Below are positions 1-6,876 of a stretch of 9,438 bases of DNA, in pieces. The position numbers and the translations under genes were made by a program. Source of the stretch: Chthonomonadaceae bacterium. GTDB taxonomy: Bacteria; Armatimonadota; Chthonomonadetes; Chthonomonadales; Chthonomonadaceae. The DNA is taken from NCBI GenBank assembly GCA_025355115.1, contig JANXLO010000270.1:1-9438 (forward strand), in the 5' to 3' direction. The first letter of the stretch is position 1. Each line of letters begins with the position of its first letter. Below the pieces are notes generated by a model. The model was not told the DNA's origin and ran no database searches. It saw only the letters and a list, made by a program, of their open reading frames with translations.

Positions 1-1213
1 CCACAAGGCCTGCGCCTCTATTAATCCATTTTGGTTGCAAGTCCGTCAGAAAACGGGCGGCCCAGAGACAGAAGACGGGGAACAGAGGCAGCATGTAGCG
101 AGCGAAGCGCACCTCCGACAGGCCCGCCGTGCCGAAATAGACCAAGAAGAAAGCCAGCAGAATCCAATCGGATTTGGTGCGGTTCCGGAGTGCAGGGATC
201 AGGCCAAGGAGTGTTGCCACGAAGAGAGTGGGGCCGAGGCCAAATGGGAGCGAGACCGTGATATGGTACCACCAGCCATTACCGGTGTCGGTGAAAAGGT
301 AGCCATGCCCTGTGCGGGAGTGATCAAAGAGCTCGTAGCGCAGGCCGGAGCCGGGGTAGTCCGGTATGCCGTACCAGAAGTACTCCAGGTTGAGCCAGGG
401 GCCGGGGCAAGCGATCAAAAACGTCAGAGCGGCGACCGCGAGGAGGACAACGAATTGCCCTCCTCGATGTGTCCGACATGCGGTTGGGGATTTGTTGAGA
501 AAATGAGCAGCGACCGGAGCGATAAGCACCAGGCCAGCGTTGTATTTGGTTGCGGCGGCTAGCCCAGCCCAGACTGCGGCGAAGACGTAGTTCTTCCATG
601 TCTGAGATGTGAGCAGGCGCGCTGAATAGAGCAAGGTGAGGGTGACAAAGAATGTCGCCGGAACATCGACGGTGAGGAAATGAGCGTGCAGGACAGCCAG
701 CGGCGTGACCGCGTAAAGGAAGGCGGCAGTCAGCCCTGTCCGGCGTCCGAACATACGGCGTCCCAAGGCAAATAGAGCAGGGATCGTCGCTGCCCCGAGG
801 AGTGCGCTGACCAGTCGTCCTGCCAGGAACAGTCCCGCGTTTGTCGCGGCCTGCGCTGCCAACGCCGTCTGAGGGGAGGCGTCGGCAGCAGGGGGCTTCG
901 GAATCAGGCCATAGCCGCTGCCGATTGTTTGTGACAGATTGACCAGATAGAAGTAGAAGGCGCCGTAGTTGTAGAGCTTGATGTCGAACTGCCCGTGCGC
1001 GATATCGGCCTGGAGAGCGGCGTTCAGATTGACGCGCTCATCCGGGTGATAGGTGGAGAAAGGGTGGCGCACGTCCGGCAGGCTCCAGGTGATCCCCCAG
1101 AGCCGCAGTCCAAGCCCGAACAGGAAGATGAGGGCCAGAAGGGAAAATGCCTTCCTGTCCCGCGCATCCATCTCAGCCAAGCTGAACCCCCTGCGTTTAG
1201 GTGCTTCCTCCAT
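1..1213 (-). CDS. GT39/PMT-like polyprenol-phosphate-dependent membrane glycosyltransferase (3' end cut by window edge)
   Basis: An open frame runs from an ATG at 1213 to the left edge without a stop, giving 404 residues; the C-terminus lies outside. The protein is strongly hydrophobic with many membrane segments, the first at about residues 21-40. The first external loop carries HPDE at 56-59, the acidic site typical of GT-C enzymes of the ArnT/PMT (GT39) type. HFLTVDVP at 178-185 and RFARYMLPLFP at 369-379 are also characteristic of this family, as is the aromatic stretch around GWWYH at 313-317. Family members move a sugar from a polyprenyl-phosphate carrier to a protein, lipid or polysaccharide on the outer face of the membrane; the substrate here cannot be read from sequence. 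The start is preceded by an AGG-rich stretch but no strong ribosome site, and Met15 is an alternative. It is the last visible gene of the tatC operon, 89 bases after the small membrane protein gene. Confidence 0.9.
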   Translation of the reverse strand, partial: MEEAPKRRGFSLAEMDARDRKAFSLLALIFLFGLGLRLWGITWSLPDVRHPFSTYHPDERVNLNAALQADIAHGQFDIKLYNYGAFYFYLVNLSQTIGSGYGLIPKPPAADASPQTALAAQAATNAGLFLAGRLVSALLGAATIPALFALGRRMFGRRTGLTAAFLYAVTPLAVLHAHFLTVDVPATFFVTLTLLYSARLLTSQTWKNYVFAAVWAGLAAATKYNAGLVLIAPVAAHFLNKSPTACRTHRGGQFVVLLAVAALTFLIACPGPWLNLEYFWYGIPDYPGSGLRYELFDHSRTGHGYLFTDTGNGWWYHITVSLPFGLGPTLFVATLLGLIPALRNRTKSDWILLAFFLVYFGTAGLSEVRFARYMLPLFPVFCLWAARFLTDLQPKWINRGAGLV

Positions 1214-1302
1214 CTAGAGCCTGACCTGCGACAGCAGAAAAGACAGGCACTTGGAGTTCCGCGGACCTCGCTTAGCTCCGCATCGTTCGAAGCAGTGGTC
1301 TT

Positions 1303-1464
1303 TCAGCGCAGAGTCTCCACGACGACAGCATGGGGAGCTCTTGCCCAGGGGGAGAACCAGGCGGAGTAGGCCACGCCGCCGATGACGAGCGTCAGCAGAA
1401 GGACTCGGGCCCAGAACCACTTTGCCGCTCGGCGGCGGCGCTCTCGAATCGTCAGGGAATGCAT
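1303..1464 (-). CDS. Small single-span membrane protein, 53 residues, overlapping the helicase 3' end
   Basis: This ORF is short and easily missed. ATG at 1464 lies inside the last codons of the helicase gene in another frame, and the two overlap by 13 bases; the TGA is at 1303. A good ribosome site, GGAGAG, stands 7 bases before the ATG, within helicase codons. The product has a very basic N-terminus (IRERRRRAAK, residues 6-15), one hydrophobic segment at about 19-38 (RVLLLTLVIGGVAYSAW core) and a short C-terminal tail of about 15 residues. By the positive-inside rule the N-terminus should face the cytoplasm. I recognise no family and infer no function beyond membrane residence. Overlap with the upstream gene suggests translational coupling. 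It could instead be a decayed 5' fragment of a longer gene, since the frame stays open past the stop for a while, but the start signals and topology favour a real small gene. Confidence 0.65.
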   Translation of the reverse strand: MHSLTIRERRRRAAKWFWARVLLLTLVIGGVAYSAWFSPWARAPHAVVVETLR

Positions 1465-3785
1465 TCGTCTTCTCTCCGCAGCGCTTCGGGTTCAGCGCGC
1501 TGCTTGACTTTGCCGAGCAGCAGCTCGAGGAGATATCTCGCGCCCTGCTTGTCCAGTGGCTCATTGTTGTTGCCGCATTTTGGCGACTGCACACACGAGG
1601 GACAGCCCTCAGCGCAGGGGCACTCCGCGATGATGGCGTGAGTGGCCTGAAGCAGCTCGTCCAGCGTCTCGTATGTCGCCTCCGCAATCCCGACGCCCCC
1701 GGGGTAGCCGTCGTAGATGAAGATGGTCGGCAACCCGGTGTCTGGATGCAGGATGTGCGACACGCCGCCGATGTCCCAGCGATCGCAGGTCGAGAGCAGC
1801 GGCATCATCCCGATCGCGGCATGCTCAATTGCGTGGATGCTCCCTCCCAGGTCAGCGCCCGCGTCAAGCATGGTCTGTCGTATAGAGTTCGGCACTGTGA
1901 ACCAGAATGCCTCTGTCTCGAATGTCTGTTCCGGCAGATCGAGGTCAAAAATTTCGAGCACATCGTCGCTGTAGAGGCGCTTGCGCTGATAACGCTTCAC
2001 CTGGTTGGTCACGACGACCTCGCCGAAATGCGCGGAGGTCTCGGCGAGCGGGCGGCTCAGCTTCGTGTCCAGTATCAGAATATGCGAGCTTTCGCGCACT
2101 TCCGTATAGAATGTCGCCTCGATCGGCCTCACCGAGGCGGTTTTGCCCTCGATGTCTAGCTTTTCTACCAGGAAGGTCTCGCCCATATGCAGGTAGATCG
2201 CGCCGGGATGCACGGTCTTGAACGCGACGCCGCTCTCCACCGTGCCGACCAGTTTGTCCTCGCGAGAGGTGTCCACTATTCTGAATGCATACTCGGATGC
2301 CGAGCGGATATTCACGCTAGCCGCAGGGTAGTCGCCGCCTGCGAATCGCCAGGCTCCACTGCGCCAGATCAGTTTCCCCGTCTCCTTCAAATTCTCGATG
2401 CACGCACGGGCATTCGGCCCAAAACGAACGAGGTCAGTAGGGGTGAGCGGCGATTCGTAGGCGGCGCAGAGCAGATGCTGCGACAGTATCCTGCGGTTGT
2501 CGGGGTCGATCACGGCGCGCTCATGAGTGCGCCCGAAAAAATATTCAGGGTGGCGCATGAGAAACTGATCGAGCGGATTATCATGCGCGACCAGCACCGC
2601 GAGCGATTCTCCGCAGCCTCGTCCTGCGCGTCCCGCCTGCTGCCATGTGCTCGCGATGGTGCCAGGATAACCCGTCATGACAGTCGCGTCCAGGCCGCCT
2701 ACATCGACTCCAAGCTCCAGTGCATTGGTCGCCGTCACTCCTACCAGCCTGCCGGAGAAGAGGCCCTGCTCGATGCCCCGTCGCTCCTCAGGGGTATAGC
2801 CTGCCCGATAGGACATGATGCGCGAAGCGAGTTCGGGACTGCGGTTCTCGAGCGAGTTTTTGGCGTAGCGGAGGATCAGTTCCGCGCTTTTGCGCGCCTT
2901 GGCGAAAGTGATGTTGCGCACGCCCTGTGTAACCAGATCCGTGAAGAGGGCGGTCGCCTCCATGTTCGCGCTTCTGCGTTTTTCCTGCCCTGCATCCAGG
3001 AAAGGGGGATTCCAGAAGACGAACGTGCGCGGTCCGCTCGGCGCGCCGTTGCCGTTTATGACGACGGGCCGTTCGATCCCCGTCAGCCGTTGCATCAGCT
3101 CCTCCGGGTTCGCTATGGTCGCGGAGCAACAGAGAAACTGCGGGTCGGATCCATAGAATGCGCAGGCTCGACGCAGTCGGCGCAAAATATGCGCGACATG
3201 CGCGCCAAAAACACCGCGATAGGAGTGCATCTCATCCACGACGACGTACTTCAGGTTGCGCAGGAAGACGCCCCATGAGGTGTGATAGGGCAAAATCCCT
3301 AAGTGGAGCATGTCCGGGTTGGTGAGGACGATATGCGCGCCTTTCTTGATGAACTTGCGATCCGCGGCGGGTGTATCGCCGTCGTAGGTCGCGAAGCGGA
3401 CGGTGGGGAAAAATCCGAAATCGTTGAGCTTACCGAGCTGATCCTGTGCGAGGGCCTTGGTGGGGAAAAGATAGATGGCGCGCGATCTGCCGTCGTTGAG
3501 CACGGCATCGAGCACCGGGAGATTGTAGCAGAGGGTTTTGCCGCTCGCCGTGGCGGTCACGACGGTCACGCTCTCGCCGTCACGTGCCGCATTGATCGCC
3601 TCTGCCTGATGGGAGTAGAGACGCGATAGTCCCATCTCCGCCAGCCGGGTCTCCAGCGCGGGCGTGAGTGGCCTTGCCAGCTCGCCGAAGCGAGCTGGCC
3701 GGGCGGGAATCTGCTCCACATGCGCGATCTGCCCTTTGTAGAACTCGGCGCGCCTCAGATCATGGAGGTAGCCCTCGAAATTCAT
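1452..3785 (-). CDS. DUF1998-type superfamily 2 DNA helicase, MrfA/YprA-like
   Basis: The 777-residue protein matches the MrfA/YprA/SftH helicase family in length and motif order. It has a Q-like YSHQAEAI at 57-64, Walker A TATASGKT at 77-84, motif Ia FPTKALAQDQ at 107-116, Walker B DEMH at 184-187 followed by the family-typical SYRGVFGAHVAHILRRLRR, motif III SAT at 221-223, and motifs V-VI ending in QQAGRAGR at 382-389. The C-terminal DUF1998 region ends with a cysteine cluster (C722, C724, C728, C731, C737 in CPCAEGCPSCVQSPKCGN); the first four correspond to the zinc-binding cysteines of MrfA. Family members are ATP-driven 3'-5' DNA translocases, and in Bacillus subtilis MrfA acts with the exonuclease MrfB in mitomycin lesion repair. 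No MrfB-like nuclease is visible here, so the same pathway is only inferred. The ATG follows the tatC stop by one base (TGACATG) with no clear ribosome site of its own, which suggests translational coupling. Confidence 0.95.
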   Translation of the reverse strand: MNFEGYLHDLRRAEFYKGQIAHVEQIPARPARFGELARPLTPALETRLAEMGLSRLYSHQAEAINAARDGESVTVVTATASGKTLCYNLPVLDAVLNDGRSRAIYLFPTKALAQDQLGKLNDFGFFPTVRFATYDGDTPAADRKFIKKGAHIVLTNPDMLHLGILPYHTSWGVFLRNLKYVVVDEMHSYRGVFGAHVAHILRRLRRACAFYGSDPQFLCCSATIANPEELMQRLTGIERPVVINGNGAPSGPRTFVFWNPPFLDAGQEKRRSANMEATALFTDLVTQGVRNITFAKARKSAELILRYAKNSLENRSPELASRIMSYRAGYTPEERRGIEQGLFSGRLVGVTATNALELGVDVGGLDATVMTGYPGTIASTWQQAGRAGRGCGESLAVLVAHDNPLDQFLMRHPEYFFGRTHERAVIDPDNRRILSQHLLCAAYESPLTPTDLVRFGPNARACIENLKETGKLIWRSGAWRFAGGDYPAASVNIRSASEYAFRIVDTSREDKLVGTVESGVAFKTVHPGAIYLHMGETFLVEKLDIEGKTASVRPIEATFYTEVRESSHILILDTKLSRPLAETSAHFGEVVVTNQVKRYQRKRLYSDDVLEIFDLDLPEQTFETEAFWFTVPNSIRQTMLDAGADLGGSIHAIEHAAIGMMPLLSTCDRWDIGGVSHILHPDTGLPTIFIYDGYPGGVGIAEATYETLDELLQATHAIIAECPCAEGCPSCVQSPKCGNNNEPLDKQGARYLLELLLGKVKQRAEPEALRREDECIP

Positions 3786-3786
3786 G

Positions 3787-4731
3787 TCAGGTCGGCTGCT
3801 GTCTTGCCCGGCTCTTCTCGACTATTTTGACGAGGGGGATGCTGCCGAAATAGAGCACGAGCAGCGGGCCGCACATCAAGGCCCAGGACATAGGATCGTT
3901 GGCAGGCGTAAGGATTCCGCCGATGAGGGCGATCATGATTCCCCATCGCCAGTTCTTGATCAGTCCCTTGGAACTGACCAGACCCATAAACGCTCCGCCC
4001 ATCAGGACGACCGGCAGCTGAAATGCGATCCCGAAGGCAGCCATCATCTTCACGAAGAACATGACGTAGTCGTTTGCGTTCTGAAGCACGACCGCTCCCT
4101 GCGGGAAGTCGTCGAGGTAGGAGAGGAACCAGCCCATCGCGTAGAACATCGTCGCGTAGCCGACAGCGATTCCGCAGAGCAATAGGAACATGGAGAGCGG
4201 AACCAGCATCCGCAGCGGCTTTCGCTCGGACGGCGTCAGGGCCGGGAGCAGAAACAGCGCGAACTCGCGGACGACGAAAGGCGACGAGATGATGAGTCCG
4301 AAGATGACTCCAATGGTCAGCCGTACGGTGAAGGGTTCGTAGAAGTTGCCGAATACGATAGACGTGAAAGTCGGAGCCGCGGGGTGTCTGTACATCCAGA
4401 CCATAGCGTCGGAAACCCTGTTGAACTCCTCGCGGGTGGGAGGATCATGGAGAGCTTTGGGCAGTATGAACGTGGATTGGCCGTCCGCGGATATCAGGCG
4501 ATCCGGATGCTTGATCTCTTTCTTCTCACGCTCCTCGAAGCTCTTCTGCATTTCGCGTCGCAATGGTCGGTACATGGAGCCATATATTGGAGCGAAGAAA
4601 TAGTAGCCGACGATCGCGCCTATCACCACGAACCACATGGCACGGATAATATGAGTACGCAGCTCGCCGAGATGCTCGGTCAACTCCATGCGCTTGTCGT
4701 CGTTGCTGCGTTCACTGCGGAGAGCTGCCAT
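3787..4731 (-). CDS. tatC: Sec-independent (twin-arginine) protein translocase subunit TatC with extended first external loop
   Basis: TatC is the polytopic membrane receptor that binds twin-arginine signal peptides and, with TatA/TatB, exports folded proteins. Residues 15-26 (MELTEHLGELRT) are the conserved cytoplasmic N-terminus with its essential glutamate. TM1 is about 31-48, and further spans lie at about 135-157, 175-197, 223-247, 262-275 and 283-300. SERK at 168-171 matches the ERR of the E. coli second cytoplasmic loop, FGIAFQLPVV (233-242) the fourth-span motif, and LTPANDP (274-280) the LTPxxDP motif. Gln238 where E. coli has Glu170 is as in cyanobacterial and plastid TatC. The protein has 314 residues against about 250 normally; most of the excess is a charged insertion in the first external loop (about 60-120). 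GAGAGG lies 8 bases before the ATG, supporting this start; Met15 is an alternative. No tatA or tatB is in the window. Confidence 0.95.
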   Translation of the reverse strand: MAALRSERSNDDKRMELTEHLGELRTHIIRAMWFVVIGAIVGYYFFAPIYGSMYRPLRREMQKSFEEREKKEIKHPDRLISADGQSTFILPKALHDPPTREEFNRVSDAMVWMYRHPAAPTFTSIVFGNFYEPFTVRLTIGVIFGLIISSPFVVREFALFLLPALTPSERKPLRMLVPLSMFLLLCGIAVGYATMFYAMGWFLSYLDDFPQGAVVLQNANDYVMFFVKMMAAFGIAFQLPVVLMGGAFMGLVSSKGLIKNWRWGIMIALIGGILTPANDPMSWALMCGPLLVLYFGSIPLVKIVEKSRARQQPT

Positions 4732-4853
4732 GCGCTCGACCTCTCAGTCCACTTATAGGGACACTGCGGAAAATAGAAAGGAGACCGGCGTGAAAGTGAG
4801 ATGACCGGTACTCTGTCTGACGAAATAGAACGATGCCATGTTGCACAAACCGC
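4732..4853. other. Intergenic leader upstream of tatC
   Basis: This stretch holds no supported gene. On the minus strand a TATAAG hexamer (4752-4757) lies about 20 bases before the tatC start and could be a -10 element, but no recognisable -35 stands 16-18 bases further upstream, so I do not call a promoter. The purine-rich tatC ribosome site (GAGAGG) occupies 4740-4745. Because the terminator at 4854-4889 separates this region from the upstream minus-strand gene, the tatC operon should have its own promoter somewhere here. Confidence 0.4.
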
Positions 4854-4889
4854 AAAAAGGCGGAGGGTGCAAAGATGCCCCCTCCGCCT
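4854..4889 (-). terminator. Intrinsic (rho-independent) terminator for the secreted collagen-like protein gene
   Basis: Read on the minus strand, a perfect 10-bp G+C-rich stem (arms at 4880-4889 and 4858-4867, plus-strand CCCTCCGCCT and AGGCGGAGGG) with a 12-base loop is followed at once by a run of T (TTTTT, plus-strand A run 4854-4858). It starts about 40 bases after the stop codon at 4931, which is the right place and orientation for a factor-independent terminator. It insulates the tatC operon from read-through. Confidence 0.88.
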
Positions 4890-4904
4890 CCGATTCGCTA
4901 GTGA

Positions 4905-4920
4905 ATAGGGATGACCCTAT
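4905..4920. repeat. Small inverted repeat just after the stop codon
   Basis: ATAGGG (4905-4910) and CCCTAT (4915-4920) form a 6-bp stem with a 4-base loop, starting about 10 bases downstream of the minus-strand stop at 4931. There is no T run after it. It may add to mRNA 3'-end structure upstream of the main terminator, or be chance. Confidence 0.35.
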
Positions 4921-4930
4921 CCGCATGCTG

Positions 4931-6763
4931 TCATCGCTTTCGTCGGCTTGGCGTAGTAGCCTTTTTGGTCGACTTCATCGAGACTGTTTTGGTCGTCGAT
5001 TTTGAAGCCTGGCCGCCGGTAGTGGAGACGAGGGTCGTGTATGTCACAGCCTTGAGAGTGATGGCGTGATCCGCAGAAGCATCGCCAGAGCCTCCTCCGC
5101 TGCCGGAGCGTGATCCTAGTATGTCGGCCAACGTTCTAGTGCCAGAGTTTCCGCCGCCACTTCGTCCCCCGCCAGGATAGCCGCCCGCACCGGGTGATCC
5201 AGGATATCCGCCTGCGCCGGTCGATCCAGGATAGCCGCCCGCACTTGGACTGCCAGGATAGCCGCCTGCTCCCGGTGATCCTGGATAGCCTCCAGCGCCG
5301 GGCCGAGAGCCTGGGTAACCACCGCTACCACCGGGCGATCCAGGATAGCCGCCTGCTCCCGGTGATCCGGGAAAGCCTCCAGCACCAGGACTGCCTGGGT
5401 AGCCGCCTGCACCGGGTGATCCAGGATAGCCTCCTCCGCCCGGGCCGCCGGAGACACCGCCCATACGGCCTTTGCCGGCCATGCCGGGAGAGCCCATCGA
5501 GTCGCCTCCGCCGCCAGCTCTGCCCATGCCCGCCATGCCGGGCATTCCCATGCCTCCAGGGCCGCCGGGATAGCCGCCGGGGCCACCTGACATGCCGCCC
5601 ATTCCGCTGCTGGCGCTACCGGTGGTGAATGTTGTGCGGCCTGACACTGTCAGCGCTCGGGTGGTCTTAACCAGCACTCCGGAGTTGTAGGCAACGTAGA
5701 TGTCGCGATCGAAGCTAAGAACGGGCGCGGTCACTTCTGCCGGGCCGAACTGAACTACTTTCACGCCAGCAGGTGTCCCTTTGTAGGTCTGGTGAATGCG
5801 CGCCGTGGGATAGCCGTCCTGCCATTCCAGGTCGACGAGCCTGTTCTCAATTTTCACACGGGGCTGCAGTGCCTGAGGCATGCCGGGTATGTCGATATGC
5901 TGGCCTTCCGTCTGCCATGTGTCACCAATCTGGACGCGGGCCGTCGGAAGCTCCGGCAGCTCAAGCGTGTTATTGACCGGCAAGCCAAGCGACATGAACT
6001 CAGCGAGACCAGCCGCAGTGCCAATCTCGAAGAAGGCTTTGCCGGTGGAGGCGAGCTCCTGATAGACCGAATTGGAGAGCTGGCCAGGGTCGAGGGTCGT
6101 CTCGGCGCCGTTCTGAAGGATGGAGAGTTCAGTCAGCTTATTACGAACCAGAGCGACGTCCATGCCTTTGTCTGCGTCGAACCGAACATCCTGAATATCA
6201 TAGTGTATCTTGCTCTTGACGTCGGCGAGGTTCTGATCGCTCGTGGTCGTTCCGGTCTCGGATACGCCGCCGACGATGAAGGACTTGCCTTCTCGAGCGT
6301 AATCCCTGTTGACGCCTTCGGAATACTTATATCGAAGCAGCAGCGAGGAAGGCCCATCGTGGATGATGTTCGCCACGTTTACTTTGACTTCGGAACTGCC
6401 CTTTTCAGACGCGCCGGTGTTGCCGTTGGGCTCGAACAGAACTGCGCGGACGGTGTGCTCGCCGTCGCTGATTTTATCCGACTTGGTGTCCCAGACAAAT
6501 GTGAAAGGCGAGCCAGACTCTTCGGACTCCTCCGGCGCGAGAGCAAGAGCGAATTTGCCGTCAACATATATGGCTACGAACCCGTTCGTGCCGATGCTGG
6601 CGCGAGGAATCTCGATTCGCACTTTCTCGCGGACGCTGGAGCCGTCAAGAGGCTTGCGAATGGTGAACGGAGACTGCCCCTGTGCGTGTGCTGCACCGAG
6701 ATTGGCGACCCCGCCCAGAATGAGGGCACAGACGCTGAGTTGCAAAGCTTTATGGATAGTCAT
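4931..6763 (-). CDS. Secreted Ig-like/collagen-like glycine-rich protein, 610 residues, function unknown
   Basis: The start is set at ATG 6763, seven codons inside the longest frame, because AGGGAG lies 6 bases before it and the product then opens with a clean signal peptide (basic start, hydrophobic core, likely cut after AHA near residue 27). Numbering from this Met, residues 31-131 look like a bacterial Ig-like domain (FTIRKPLDGSSV ... DGEHTVRAVLFE). Residues about 140-380 are a beta-rich domain I do not recognise; it contains LPTARVQIGDTW, a pattern seen in various exported proteins. Residues about 386-550 are Gly/Pro/Met-rich and include a collagen-like tract of GYP-GSP-GAG triplets broken in two or three places. 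The C-terminus ends in a Thr/Ser/Lys/Arg-rich tail (KSTKKATTPSRRKR). It lacks a twin-arginine motif, so Sec export is expected. It is a single-gene unit with its own promoter and terminator. A surface or structural role is plausible but inferred. Confidence 0.88.
   Translation of the reverse strand: MTIHKALQLSVCALILGGVANLGAAHAQGQSPFTIRKPLDGSSVREKVRIEIPRASIGTNGFVAIYVDGKFALALAPEESEESGSPFTFVWDTKSDKISDGEHTVRAVLFEPNGNTGASEKGSSEVKVNVANIIHDGPSSLLLRYKYSEGVNRDYAREGKSFIVGGVSETGTTTSDQNLADVKSKIHYDIQDVRFDADKGMDVALVRNKLTELSILQNGAETTLDPGQLSNSVYQELASTGKAFFEIGTAAGLAEFMSLGLPVNNTLELPELPTARVQIGDTWQTEGQHIDIPGMPQALQPRVKIENRLVDLEWQDGYPTARIHQTYKGTPAGVKVVQFGPAEVTAPVLSFDRDIYVAYNSGVLVKTTRALTVSGRTTFTTGSASSGMGGMSGGPGGYPGGPGGMGMPGMAGMGRAGGGGDSMGSPGMAGKGRMGGVSGGPGGGGYPGSPGAGGYPGSPGAGGFPGSPGAGGYPGSPGGSGGYPGSRPGAGGYPGSPGAGGYPGSPSAGGYPGSTGAGGYPGSPGAGGYPGGGRSGGGNSGTRTLADILGSRSGSGGGSGDASADHAITLKAVTYTTLVSTTGGQASKSTTKTVSMKSTKKATTPSRRKR
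5174..5449 (-). repeat. Ten tandem 27/30-bp coding repeats encoding collagen-like GYP-GSP-GAG units
   Basis: Ten head-to-tail units start at 5174, 5201, 5228, 5255, 5282, 5312, 5342, 5369, 5396 and 5423. Eight are 27 bp; units five and six are 30 bp, each gaining one codon. Plus-strand units begin like AGGATAGCCGCC and end like GGTGATCC. Each 27-bp unit encodes three Gly-X-Y triplets. The units differ at many silent positions and at some coding ones (Tyr to Phe, Pro to Thr, Gly to Ser), so the array is old or under selection for protein sequence rather than freshly expanded. The added codons break the triplet register. Confidence 0.9.
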
Positions 6764-6801
6764 GGGAGACTCCCTTTCTGGCATGTCCGACGTGACAGCT
6801 C

Positions 6802-6830
6802 AGTGTATCATAGTCCTAAACGAAAGTCAA
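6802..6830 (-). promoter_or_regulatory. Sigma-70-type extended -10 promoter of the secreted collagen-like protein gene
   Basis: On the minus strand TTGACT (6825-6830) is followed by a 17-base spacer and TACACT (6802-6807). A TG one base before the -10 hexamer makes it an extended -10. Transcription would begin near 6795, leaving a leader of about 30 bases before the ATG at 6763. Spacing and both boxes fit the housekeeping consensus closely. Confidence 0.8.
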
Positions 6831-6846
6831 CCGGTCATTGTTCGCC

Positions 6847-6876
6847 TTGACAGCCGCCGGAAGTTTGGGCTACCAT
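6847..6876 (+). promoter_or_regulatory. Putative sigma-70 promoter for the aldo/keto reductase gene
   Basis: TTGACA (6847-6852) is a perfect -35 box, followed after 18 bases by TACCAT (6871-6876), which matches the -10 consensus at four of six positions. Transcription would begin near 6883, about 205 bases before the reductase ATG. The long leader and imperfect -10 lower confidence, but no better candidate is visible closer to the gene. Confidence 0.5.

Noticed and set aside
1422..3278. Long plus-strand open frames (1422-2159 and 2187-3278) opposite the helicase
   Set aside because: They are antisense shadows of a helicase gene whose every motif is intact on the minus strand; the products resemble no protein and lack ribosome sites.
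1303..3785. Helicase plus small protein as a new defence module
   Set aside because: DUF1998 helicases occur in some defence systems (for example DISARM-like loci), but no methylase, nuclease, phospholipase-D or other defence partner is present; the context is tatC and a glycosyltransferase.
4000..4040. Gln in place of the E. coli Glu170 of TatC as a possible inactivating change
   Set aside because: Gln at this position is, from memory, normal in cyanobacterial and plastid TatC, which this protein also resembles at LTPANDP; it is not evidence of loss of function.
5174..5449. CRISPR-like array
   Set aside because: Units are contiguous with no unique spacers, lie inside a coding frame, and no cas genes are near.
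5116..5628. Alternative-frame repeat proteins on both strands within the tandem repeats
   Set aside because: In-phase 27/30-bp repeats keep all frames open by periodicity. Only the Gly-X-Y frame joins coherent flanking domains.
5792..6850. 352-codon plus-strand frame opposite the secreted glycine-rich protein
   Set aside because: The minus strand has a signal peptide, promoter, ribosome site and terminator; the plus frame has none and crosses the minus-strand promoter.
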